NCBI GenBank assembly: GCA_963731745.1
Contig: CAVSWT010000011.1
Span: forward strand, 1 to 64,000
DNA length: 64,000 nt
From: CAVSWT01 sp963731745
GTDB taxonomy: Bacteria > Bacteroidota > Ignavibacteria > Ignavibacteriales > Ignavibacteriaceae
Reading direction: 5' to 3'
Positions within the stretch are counted from its first letter, which is position 1. Each line of letters begins with the position of its first letter. The notes beneath the pieces were generated by a model. The model made no database searches and was not told the origin of the DNA. It saw only the letters and a list, made by a program, of their open reading frames with translations. A program made the translations under genes and the position numbers. Shown here piece by piece: positions 19,267 to 28,172 of the stretch.

Positions 19267-20255
19267 GATTTTTTACTCCAGAATTGAGCAAGTGACGAAA
19301 GTTCGTCAGCTACTTCAATAATATTCATATCCTTTACAATATTTATACAGATACCTCTGGCATTAGAAATATGTTTAGTCCACTTTTCAGGAATAGCTTG
19401 TATACCATTCATTGCCCCACAAATTGCTCCTGAAATAGCGGCAATTGTATCAGTATCTCTTCCGATATTAACTGCACCCAGTACTGCGTCTTCAAATTTA
19501 CCCTGCGCCGCTTTAATAAGTCCGAAAGCAAGGCCAACAGCTTCTGGAGCAACATCAGTCCAGAAATAAAATGAACAGGCTATTGATCTGTACAATGGTG
19601 TTAAGGCATCCCAAACATCCATCACATTATCACCTATCTCAACACCGCGATTTATCGAATTATATGTCCAAGAATCCTTCGGAATAACATCTAATGCAGC
19701 AATAATAATATTATCCAGAGAATCTCCATTCATTGCTGATGCTATGGCAGATGCAACAGCTTGTCCACTATAAATTCCTTCTCCTGAATGACTTACTGAG
19801 CCATCATTGGATGCAAGATGTGCTGCTTGTTGTGGATCGCCAACTGACACAATTCCAAACGGGGCAACGCGCATTGCAAGTCCGTCGCTCCAACTATGTA
19901 AATGCTGCCCAGATTGAGGAGGTTGCAATCCTTTTAATAAATTCTTTATCGCTATAATCTCGCTGAACCCAGCCCCTTTATAAGTATTATTAGCTTTAAT
20001 AATATCTCTCCGCCATGCGGCAGCAAAATCATCCTCTGTAATTACTCTTTTTTTCTCTAAAAGTAACCTTGCATTAAATAAAGCATATTCGGTATCATCA
20101 CTACCAGTTTGATCGTCATAAAGAAAATCATTTACCCTTCCCCAAAGAGATAATATTTTCTCAGGGGTTTTACCTTCAGTTGGACCTCCTAGTGCATCGC
20201 CGACTGCTAGTCCCATCAATGATCCGCGCGCTCTATCTTGGAGTGATATCACCAT
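19263..20255 (-). CDS. ADP-ribosylglycohydrolase family protein (ARH 1)
   Basis: A 330-residue protein with the full ARH/DraG signature: GLAVGDALGGPTEG, GSDDTEYA and GRDTDTIAAISG. It is the first of four tandem paralogues and overlaps the end of the solute-binding protein gene, so import and cleavage are translationally linked. No signal peptide; cytoplasmic. It is the closest of the four to canonical ARH proteins and the best candidate for the main hydrolase of the locus. Confidence 0.9.
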   Translation of the reverse strand: MVISLQDRARGSLMGLAVGDALGGPTEGKTPEKILSLWGRVNDFLYDDQTGSDDTEYALFNARLLLEKKRVITEDDFAAAWRRDIIKANNTYKGAGFSEIIAIKNLLKGLQPPQSGQHLHSWSDGLAMRVAPFGIVSVGDPQQAAHLASNDGSVSHSGEGIYSGQAVASAIASAMNGDSLDNIIIAALDVIPKDSWTYNSINRGVEIGDNVMDVWDALTPLYRSIACSFYFWTDVAPEAVGLAFGLIKAAQGKFEDAVLGAVNIGRDTDTIAAISGAICGAMNGIQAIPEKWTKHISNARGICINIVKDMNIIEVADELSSLAQFWSKKS

Positions 20256-21568
20256 ACCTCTCCACGTTTTTTATAACGGGAAAGAACGATGTTGCTTTCA
20301 TGTTCGATACGCTTTGCAGCCTCTTCCACAGTCATTCTACCTGCAAATAATTCCTGAAGAACTGGATTGGCTACACGGCTCTTCCACTCTACATACCCAG
20401 GTGCACCCAGCCATGGTCCCACTCCCAGAGTTGAAACAGCTGAACAGGTTATATCCCAGCCTCCGGCTGAATTCTGAAACTCTGGCATTGATAGACACGT
20501 TTTTCTTGTTGGTATCATCCAATCATTTAAAGCAAGACGAGCCATATTTTTTGTATTTAACATAAAATCTATAAACTTCATTGCATCCTTCGCACGTTTA
20601 GATTCTTTTGGAACGCTTAGGGTTTGAGTACTGGCACCATACATCTGTGTTTGAGCTTTGAGCGGAGGCATTACTCCCCAACTAAATTCCTTAGGTGCAT
20701 TTTCTACTATTTGCTGTCTTGCCCAAGCGCCAATACCAACCAGCATGGCATATCTACCACTAAAAAATCCCGGTATCATTCCTGTTCCGGTTTCACCTAT
20801 ACTCGTGGGGGCAACTGTTTTATCCTTATAAATCATATCTACAATCGTATGAAGCAATTTTTTTTCTTCATTGTTTACTTTAACAACAAAATGATCCCCT
20901 CTCCTTCCTAAAGAATGATCCTCCAAAGCTAATGGAAGTGTTCATAATTATATTTGCTGAATTACGAAGTCCAAAACCAGCACCATATTGATCGATCAAG
21001 CCATCACTGTTGATATCCTTCGTCAACTTTTTGGCCGCCGCCTTAAGATCATCCCAAGTCCAAGGATGATTAATATCTGGTGGAATAATTCCTTCTTCTG
21101 TAAAAAGAGTTTTATTGTAAATAACAACAAGTGATTCAATCAGAAATGGTATTCCTTCTACCTCTCCATTTGGTCTTGTAACAGTTTCCCATGCAATATC
21201 TAAGATATCTTTTTTCATATCATTAGAAATATAAGGTGAAAGATCAGTAAGATAACCGCGCATTGCATAATCTATAATTACCGAAGATTCATAATGAAAA
21301 ATATCTGGGACATCGCCTGTTTCAAACGTAGTTATTAGATAATCATGTGCAGAATTCCAGGTCCCTGAATATATTCTACTTTCAAATCGGAATGTGCTTT
21401 ATTCCATTCTGAAACGATAGATTTATTAGTAGCTATTGTAGCTTCTTGCCAAGCGAGACTTACAAAACGAAGAGGAAGATTCCTTGGATCTACACGCTTG
21501 CGTGTCATCCACAAAACGATAACAGTTCCTATTATTAATATTACTATTATATAAACAATACGTTTCAT
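20249..21568 (-). CDS. ABC sugar-type solute-binding protein, two frameshifts
   Basis: Three pieces (21568 to about 21345, 21330 to about 20895, 20920 to 20249) read as one family-1 extracellular solute-binding protein of about 440 residues. The start ATGAAACGT overlaps the stop of the upstream permease gene (TAATG). The N-terminus is a single hydrophobic helix without a lipobox cysteine, so the protein may be anchored by an uncleaved helix. Family features include WNSAHDYLITTFETGDVPDI, the GRYAMLVGIGAWA region and a C-terminal helix ending in RIEHE. The break near 21345 needs one base added (GGACC to GGAACC); that near 20905 needs one removed (GAGAGGGG). Confidence 0.8.
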
Positions 21569-22404
21569 TACCCTTTTAACGCTCCAGCAACTAAACCAGT
21601 TGTAAGCCATTTTCGCATCAGTATAAATAAAATTATTGAAGGAATTGTCGCAATGATACTTGCTGCCGCCAAGGGACCTGTTCTCGCCTGCCCTTCCATT
21701 CCTGTATATCTTGCCAATTCCACTTGTAAGGTGGCAAGTGTTGGACTTTTCATTAATACAAAAGCAAAGAAGAATTCATTCCATGCAGATATGAATGAAA
21801 ATAATGCGCAGGCACCAATGGCCGGAAGTAGTAACGGCAAGATTACCTTGAAGATCACCTGAGGCCGGGAGGCTCCATCCAACACGGCTGCTTCTTCTAA
21901 ATCTAATGGAATACTTTTAACATAGCCATGCATCATCCATAATACAAAGGGCAATGACCACACAATATAAATCAACGTCAATCCAGTTAGAGAATCTGTT
22001 AAACCTATATATCTTAATACGACATATAAAGGTATCATGATAAGAATAACAGGGAAAATTTGAGATACAAGTATCCAGCCTAAAATTGCATTGTTAACAA
22101 CTGATTTATAACGAACCATAGCATATGAAGACGGAATGGCAATTAGAATAACTAAAATTGTTGATAATACACCGACAATAATACTATTCCACATACTTCT
22201 GAAAAGCAGTTGACCACTTGTCACCGAGAGATAGTGATCGAATGTAATGTGTTTTGGTAAAATTGTTGGTACACCAGAATAAATTTCAGCCGTTGGTTTG
22301 AATGAACTTACTAATACCCAAAGTAATGGGAACAACAAAAATATTACGTAAAAAATAATCATTCCATGGATCGCAATATTAGAATATGGAAAACTCTTTT
22401 TCAT
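21568..22404 (-). CDS. ABC sugar transporter permease, MalG type
   Basis: A 278-residue inner-membrane protein with six predicted helices and the EAA motif EEAAVLDGASRPQVIFKVIL, the contact with the ATPase. It belongs to the carbohydrate-uptake class 1 permeases (MalG/LacG). It overlaps the MalF-type gene by 4 bases and the solute-binding gene by 1 base. No ATPase gene lies in the locus, so a shared MsmK-like ATPase elsewhere must serve it. Confidence 0.9.
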   Translation of the reverse strand: MKKSFPYSNIAIHGMIIFYVIFLLFPLLWVLVSSFKPTAEIYSGVPTILPKHITFDHYLSVTSGQLLFRSMWNSIIVGVLSTILVILIAIPSSYAMVRYKSVVNNAILGWILVSQIFPVILIMIPLYVVLRYIGLTDSLTGLTLIYIVWSLPFVLWMMHGYVKSIPLDLEEAAVLDGASRPQVIFKVILPLLLPAIGACALFSFISAWNEFFFAFVLMKSPTLATLQVELARYTGMEGQARTGPLAAASIIATIPSIILFILMRKWLTTGLVAGALKG

Positions 22405-23303
22405 GACTCGGTTCTTTCTCGTAATTGCACTCTTATATACATAAATAATATTAGTGAAAGAATAATAACCATAACATTTCCAATTGCAGCAGCATAGCCT
22501 ATATACCCATATCGGAATCCTTCTTCATATGCAGCTAGCATAGGTAACCGAGTCATTCCGCCAGGCCCACCTTGTGTTAATACCCAAACAATACCAAAAG
22601 TATTAAAATTCCACATAAATGTTAGTGAAATAATTGCAGCTAACACAGGTTTAAGATTTGGAAGAGTGATATGACTAAATCTTGCCCATATTCCGGCACC
22701 ATCAATTTTGCTAACTTCATAAAGCTCGTTTGGAATTGTTTGCAATCCTGCTAAAAGAAAAATTGCTGCTTTTGATATTTCCCCCCACACTCCCGCTATA
22801 ATAACTGCTGGGATAACATATTCAAAGCTCGATAACCAGTTTATAGGCGCTGATATAAGTCCTAAATCACTAAATAAAATATTAACGGCGCCAGCGGTTG
22901 GTTCATACATTTGTCTCCAAAGTATACCTCTTATAATGGGCGGTGTTGCCCAAGGAAGCAAAACAAGAATTGTATAAAAAGATGTAAATCGTATTTTTGA
23001 ATTAAGAAGAAGTGCAAGCCCTAATCCAAGACTTATTTGTAATCCGGTCACAATAAGAGTCCACACCATCCCTATTTTAAATGAATTCCAGAAATATTCA
23101 TCATTAAATAACTGGATATAGTTTTCAATTCCATTGAATTTAATTGGATCTCCAAGACGGTAATCGGTAAATCCAAGATAAATTCCCCTAAGAAGCGGAA
23201 CAAGTGAGAATACAGTAACCAGCAATATGACAGGTAACAATAAATGTAATTGTCCGACTTCTTTCTTAGAATAGAGCGAATATTTTTTATTTTTTATTTT
23301 CAC
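22401..23303 (-). CDS. ABC sugar transporter permease, MalF type
   Basis: A 300-residue permease with six predicted helices and the EAA-loop sequence YEVSKIDGAGIWARFSHITL. It is the partner of the MalG-type protein encoded directly downstream. It starts 7 bases after the serine-hydrolase gene, so the periplasmic hydrolase and the importer form one operon. Confidence 0.9.
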   Translation of the reverse strand: MKIKNKKYSLYSKKEVGQLHLLLPVILLVTVFSLVPLLRGIYLGFTDYRLGDPIKFNGIENYIQLFNDEYFWNSFKIGMVWTLIVTGLQISLGLGLALLLNSKIRFTSFYTILVLLPWATPPIIRGILWRQMYEPTAGAVNILFSDLGLISAPINWLSSFEYVIPAVIIAGVWGEISKAAIFLLAGLQTIPNELYEVSKIDGAGIWARFSHITLPNLKPVLAAIISLTFMWNFNTFGIVWVLTQGGPGGMTRLPMLAAYEEGFRYGYIGYAAAIGNVMVIILSLILFMYIRVQLRERTES

Positions 23304-23310
23304 ATCTTGC

Positions 23311-25788
23311 TCAATATTTATTTATTAGAGCCGCACAACCTTCAATCAACTTATCCTGATATTTTTCGAACGATCTTCCTGGTTTATTTCTTGCAGAAAT
23401 AATTATAAAATCATTTTTCGGATCAATCCGAAATATAGATCCTGATGCAGCCCCATGTCCGAATGTGAAGTCGCTAAGACCATGACCCGGAAAAAGAGAT
23501 GTACCAATTCCCCAAAATCGATCACTGGCTGTTAGCTTCCGGGGTAACATATCCTCAAATGTCTGTTCTGAAAAGAATTTATATCCATTATAAATTCCTT
23601 TATTAAGCATCATTTGCCCGAGACGAGCAAGGTCTATTGATGAGCAGTACAAACCACCATAAGTATTATCTGCATAGGCACTTTTCATACCAAGTTGCAT
23701 GAATAAATAATCATAAAATAACTGAGGAATTGTGCAGCCAGTTATTCTTTCCATAACTTTTCCTGCAATTGCATATCCTACTCTGTTATAAGCAAATGAA
23801 TTCCCGATGTCAACTGATGGAAGAATCTGAGCAATTTGATTTTCTAGTGAATAGTTCCAATCTGAAGCCCATTCCCCGGCAAATTGTAATCCGCTTGTGT
23901 GAGTCAAAAGATGACGGATTGTAAGTTTATCATTATCGATTCCTTTTAGTTCAGAAAGATAAGAACTAATAGGAGTATCAAGATTTATAAGACCCTGCTC
24001 AACAAATTGCATCACTAGAATACCTGTAAGAAGTTTTGTTATCGAGGCCATCCACATTCTTGAATATTTATTTATAGTTTTTCCCGAATCATCTTTACCA
24101 AATGACTCATAAAAAATAATATTGCCTTTATGGACTATCAATGTGACATTAGGGACTCCACTATCATCAGCCCATTGTTGGCAGATGTTTTTAATTTTTT
24201 GAATCTTTCCTCTATCATATTGATCTGATAAGTTAATATTTTCATTCAATAATATAGAGGAATCATTAACCATTACTTTAGGTTTAATAAGAGGATTATG
24301 TAAATTATCTTTACCTACTATCTTTTGTTTGAATTTAAGCCACCACTGACGATCTTTAATTCGTGGTGTGTTATAAATATTATCACTACTATCTAAATCA
24401 TTTAACCCCGCAAGAAATACGGCTGCATCAGCATCAAGTTGTGGAAACAATTTTATATTGCCAAATGAAAAGCGTTCTTCATTATTAAAATATCGCTCCC
24501 AGTTTTGATCACTAATTTTATAATTCTTAAGCTTATTCATTTTGATTGGGACATTTTTACTATAATCATCAAATACCGTATTAGTACAAAATAATGTCAC
24601 AAATCTTTTAATATTAAAACCGGAAGGTGTAGTTCCTTCAATCATTGCCCCATAACGGCCTGGTAATTCAGCAATAGTAACCTTTTGAAAATCCTTGTTG
24701 TAGTAACTTACTTTTAAAGGGAATTTCCCTATCTCATTTTCAACCAATATTTCGTTTTTCCATCTGAATTTTGGAAGCTCTCCAGGCTGAAATACATACC
24801 TATAACATTCAAGTGGTTCATCCATAAATGCACGAACTCGTTTTTTATTAATAGCATTCCAGGAAATTGTATCTACTAATCTATTGTCAACTTTAACAAT
24901 AGTAAATGAATTTGAATTAGGTTGAAATTTCCGTGGAACAACGATACTCGTCTTTGAAAGCAAACCATTTGACTTAAGATAATCTTTTGCAATCTCTAAA
25001 TTGGAATTAAAAAGTTGCACAATTGAATTAGAATATTTCTTAGGGGCACATATAGTAAATACTGCATCACCCATATGGATAAAATCTGTCTTCGAAAAAT
25101 AGATCTGATGTGCACTGTTGATTAATTCCTGAATTACATTTCTGTATGCAAAAAGCCTATACCATATTTCTCTTTCTGCTTTTCTACTGCGAATACGGAT
25201 TTTCAATCCTTGATTATTTACAAGAAGAGTACGAGGTATGGTTAAAACCATATAGCCGAAATTCGCACCATTATAGTTCTGGGAAACAGCAGTGAATGAG
25301 AGATGGATTTCATCCAAACCTTTTTCAAACCAATAAGCTTCGTTTTTTGTTGAAAAGGAAATTACATTTTTATTGTTAATGGCAAGATCGTACCATTCAT
25401 TACCAAGATTATTGCCAAAACCACAAGCCCATATGAACGATAGAGAATCACCCTCCCACGATATAGGTACGTTCGCAGTTTTCCATCCAATTTCATCATC
25501 GCCCACTAAAGTTCTTGCAACAAATGCAGAATCACTATTTCTTCCATCTCGGTAAAATTGATACGGTGAATAAGAACCACTTATAAATGATTGATAACCC
25601 TCAACAAATTGATATGGCTTTGAAGATATTGTGTAGTTCAGATTTGCAACTGCCTCTATGTTAATTTGAGCAGTTGTCATAGAGTAAAATAAAACAAAAA
25701 ATACTAGACATGTCTGACAGAAGAATTTATAATGAAAAATATTTTTTGTATTAATTGTTCTCACTATTTTTTCTTTGTTAAAAGCCAA
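23311..25788 (-). CDS. secreted two-domain serine hydrolase (class C beta-lactamase fold)
   Basis: An 825-residue protein with an N-terminal signal peptide. The C-terminal 300 residues are a beta-lactamase/DD-peptidase-like domain (PF00144 type) with the nucleophile motif SITK at about residue 581, a YNR in place of YxN, and a HGAASG in place of the KTG/HxG box. The first 500 residues are a large beta-rich region with a WYRLFAYRN stretch that I do not recognise. Such enzymes hydrolyse esters or amides rather than antibiotics in many cases. In this locus it could release an acyl or aminoacyl group from the substrate before import. Its start overlaps the preceding gene by 25 bases. Confidence 0.75.
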   Translation of the reverse strand: MAFNKEKIVRTINTKNIFHYKFFCQTCLVFFVLFYSMTTAQINIEAVANLNYTISSKPYQFVEGYQSFISGSYSPYQFYRDGRNSDSAFVARTLVGDDEIGWKTANVPISWEGDSLSFIWACGFGNNLGNEWYDLAINNKNVISFSTKNEAYWFEKGLDEIHLSFTAVSQNYNGANFGYMVLTIPRTLLVNNQGLKIRIRSRKAEREIWYRLFAYRNVIQELINSAHQIYFSKTDFIHMGDAVFTICAPKKYSNSIVQLFNSNLEIAKDYLKSNGLLSKTSIVVPRKFQPNSNSFTIVKVDNRLVDTISWNAINKKRVRAFMDEPLECYRYVFQPGELPKFRWKNEILVENEIGKFPLKVSYYNKDFQKVTIAELPGRYGAMIEGTTPSGFNIKRFVTLFCTNTVFDDYSKNVPIKMNKLKNYKISDQNWERYFNNEERFSFGNIKLFPQLDADAAVFLAGLNDLDSSDNIYNTPRIKDRQWWLKFKQKIVGKDNLHNPLIKPKVMVNDSSILLNENINLSDQYDRGKIQKIKNICQQWADDSGVPNVTLIVHKGNIIFYESFGKDDSGKTINKYSRMWMASITKLLTGILVMQFVEQGLINLDTPISSYLSELKGIDNDKLTIRHLLTHTSGLQFAGEWASDWNYSLENQIAQILPSVDIGNSFAYNRVGYAIAGKVMERITGCTIPQLFYDYLFMQLGMKSAYADNTYGGLYCSSIDLARLGQMMLNKGIYNGYKFFSEQTFEDMLPRKLTASDRFWGIGTSLFPGHGLSDFTFGHGAASGSIFRIDPKNDFIIISARNKPGRSFEKYQDKLIEGCAALINKY

Positions 25789-27443
25789 TCATAAATTGCA
25801 GAATTATTATATGTTCGGGTCCACGAATCGTGATATAGGTCTGAATAAATTGTAAATAAAGGATTCCCACCGCAAACAGTTAACATATTAATAACTTTTT
25901 CGGCCTCTGAAATTGGAATAACGTCATCCTTTTCTCCATGAAATGCCCACATTGGTATATCCTTTATTTTACATAAATCCCATCCCTCTTCAATTCTGAA
26001 TGCTACTGGAATAATGGCTGCAAATCTAGTTGGATACCGAATTGCTAAGTCCAAGCTTCCGATACCACCCATGCTGAGCCCAGTCAAATAAATACGAGTT
26101 GTATCAACCGGATAGCGCACAATGACACTATCTATCATTTTATTAACTATTTGTTGAATACCGCCATTATAATACCATTCAGTTGTAGAAGGACATTGCG
26201 GAGAAACAACAATAAATGGGAATGAATTGTTACCGTCAAGAATTTTAGGAAGTCCTTCCTGTTTTACTTTCCATAATTCGCTTCCACTTTCTCCTATACC
26301 ATGAAGAAAGATTATCAGCGGATATTTACCATTTTCTACGGCAGTTGTTACACGTGGCATAAATAACAAATAGTTCATTGTTGAAGGATCGTAAATTTCC
26401 TGTTGAATAATTGGATCACTTCCAAAATCCGGTTGGCCAATTACATAATCAGCGAAAGCACCGTTAGGTAATGATGCCCCATGATTGTAAACTAATATTC
26501 TATGATTTGACTCATCCACAATGTATATCCTGCCTGCTTCATCTCCAAAAACACCTCTAAGATTACTGACCCCATTCCTGGATTGGCTTTTTAAATTTGT
26601 AGTAAAATCCGGTTGACCTAATACACCATCCGCCGCAGCGCCATTACCTTTTAATGAAACATTATCAAATCTTATAACTCTATTATTATCGTCTTCGCAC
26701 ACCCAAAGATGGTCCTCTGAATCTACAAATACTCCCATAGGTCTATTCATTTTTGTTGCAGAGAGTCCACTAGTTCCTGTATTAAAATTCGATTGACCTA
26801 ATACGCCATCGGCATTTGATCCATTATTCTTTAATGAGGCGTCATCAAATCTCAAGACACGATGATTTAACCTATCTGTTACCCAAAGTCTTCCGATCCC
26901 ATCCACAAAAACACCAACAGGTCCATACATTTTATTGGGTGCTGTTCCACTGGAATTAGTTGTAAAACTACTTTGCCCCAATACCATATCCGCAGATGCG
27001 CCAGTTGATTTAAATGACGCATTGTCAAACTTCAAAACTCTATTGTTCAAGTAATCGCTTATCCAGAGACTACCATTATTGTCAACAAATACTCTTAAGG
27101 GATCATTAAATTTGGAGGCTGATAATCCACTTGTCGAAGTATTGAAATCCTGTTGACCAAAGACGGCTTCAGCAGATGATCCGTCTATCATCTTAGTTGA
27201 CGAATCCCATCGCAAAACTCGGTTATTGTATCTATCTAAAACAAATAATTTTCCCGTCGTGGGATCTACAGCCACCCCGGAAGGAGCATTCATTTTGTTT
27301 GATGCAGTGCCCGATAAACCTGAGATAAAATTTGATTGCCCAAGAACTCCGCTGGCAGACATATTATTTTCTAATGGAGATTGAGCTTTAATCAACTGAC
27401 TAAACAAAATACAAAACAGATAAAAAGTAATTTTTATTTTCAT
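25764..27443 (-). CDS. NHL beta-propeller fused to an alpha/beta-hydrolase esterase
   Basis: The start at 27443 gives a clean signal peptide (MKIKITFYLFCILFSQ); the longer frame to 27488 overlaps the upstream gene and is less likely. Residues about 25-330 hold NHL repeats with the recurring phrases NNRVLRFD and VLGQ. From about residue 350 a PHB-depolymerase/feruloyl-esterase-type hydrolase follows: FLHGIGESGS, VVSPQCP, the nucleophile elbow GLSMGG (Ser about 455), the acid in HGEKDDVIP and the histidine in YHDSW. It is therefore a secreted esterase on a propeller scaffold, unlike the neighbouring propellers, which end in sorting domains. Likely role: removal of an ester group from the extracellular substrate. 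Confidence 0.78.
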   Translation of the reverse strand: MKIKITFYLFCILFSQLIKAQSPLENNMSASGVLGQSNFISGLSGTASNKMNAPSGVAVDPTTGKLFVLDRYNNRVLRWDSSTKMIDGSSAEAVFGQQDFNTSTSGLSASKFNDPLRVFVDNNGSLWISDYLNNRVLKFDNASFKSTGASADMVLGQSSFTTNSSGTAPNKMYGPVGVFVDGIGRLWVTDRLNHRVLRFDDASLKNNGSNADGVLGQSNFNTGTSGLSATKMNRPMGVFVDSEDHLWVCEDDNNRVIRFDNVSLKGNGAAADGVLGQPDFTTNLKSQSRNGVSNLRGVFGDEAGRIYIVDESNHRILVYNHGASLPNGAFADYVIGQPDFGSDPIIQQEIYDPSTMNYLLFMPRVTTAVENGKYPLIIFLHGIGESGSELWKVKQEGLPKILDGNNSFPFIVVSPQCPSTTEWYYNGGIQQIVNKMIDSVIVRYPVDTTRIYLTGLSMGGIGSLDLAIRYPTRFAAIIPVAFRIEEGWDLCKIKDIPMWAFHGEKDDVIPISEAEKVINMLTVCGGNPLFTIYSDLYHDSWTRTYNNSAIYDWLLTKKK

Positions 27444-27472
27444 CAAAAAAATATTCCTTACTGAAAATAACA

Positions 27473-27994
27473 CTATTTCAAAAGACACATTCTTTTTACT
27501 GAACTACCTTGCTCGGTTATTAAAGAATAAAAATAAATTCCACTTGATAATAATTTGGCATCAAAAGTAATTAAATATACTGTATTTGCTGTGACATTAT
27601 TATTAAATAATGTTGCCACTTTTTTACCGAGGATATTATAAACAACCAATTCAACGTTCCCGGATAAATTTGTTGAAAATTTGATTTGTGTCATTGAGTT
27701 AAAAGGATTGGGAAAATTTTGACCCAGTGAGTACTGTGTTGGCAATGAGGACGTATGCAGTTCAATTGCATCTGTAAGTGAAGAAACATCAAATCTTAGT
27801 ACACGGTTATTGTCAAAATCAGTTACCCAAATATTGCCATTTGGTGAATCAACAAAAACCGATTGAGGATAAGTGAAATTACTTGCAGATGGTGCAGCAG
27901 TTATATTTTGAACTAAATTTGATTGAGAATAAATAGTAAAATAAACTGTCCCCCAAATGAGCACAGTTAAGTGTAATATTCTGAAACAATTCAT
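27473..27994 (-). CDS. short NHL-repeat protein with T9SS sorting domain
   Basis: A 173-residue protein with a signal peptide, a single NHL repeat (WVTDFDNNRVLRFD) and a complete type IX sorting domain (LGQNFPNPFN, then VYNILGKKVATL, ending SVKRMCLLK). It looks like a larger propeller protein reduced to its first repeat and its tail, either by deletion within the repeats or as a minimal surface protein. It sits between two full-length NHL proteins. Confidence 0.75.
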   Translation of the reverse strand: MNCFRILHLTVLIWGTVYFTIYSQSNLVQNITAAPSASNFTYPQSVFVDSPNGNIWVTDFDNNRVLRFDVSSLTDAIELHTSSLPTQYSLGQNFPNPFNSMTQIKFSTNLSGNVELVVYNILGKKVATLFNNNVTANTVYLITFDAKLLSSGIYFYSLITEQGSSVKRMCLLK

Positions 27995-28115
27995 ACTTGC
28001 TCTTTTAATGTCTTTTAAAATTAACTGTTTTTTTTATATAAAAATCAAACAATAACTAAGAATTTATGCTTATAAATTATTATATGCTATTTCTTTATTT
28101 ATCTTACATGAAAAC

Positions 28116-28148
28116 CGGTTGCTTCTGATAATCATTCAGAAACAACCG
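28116..28148 (-). terminator. hairpin after the NHL/T9SS gene, probable terminator
   Basis: CGGTTG-C-TTCTGA (28116-28128) pairs with TCAGAA-A-CAACCG (28136-28148) with one mismatch and a 7-base loop. On the minus strand it follows the gene that ends at 28173 and is followed by a short T run (GTTTT). It may attenuate transcription between the outer-membrane part and the downstream importer part of the locus. Confidence 0.6.
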
Positions 28149-28172
28149 ATCTAAGACCATACTAAGAAGATT

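Noticed and set aside
15887..20255. Four ARH genes as an assembly duplication
   Set aside because: The four proteins differ clearly in length and in their motifs (RDSDT, DTDSN, KTSET, RDTDT), so they are diverged paralogues, not copies of one sequence.
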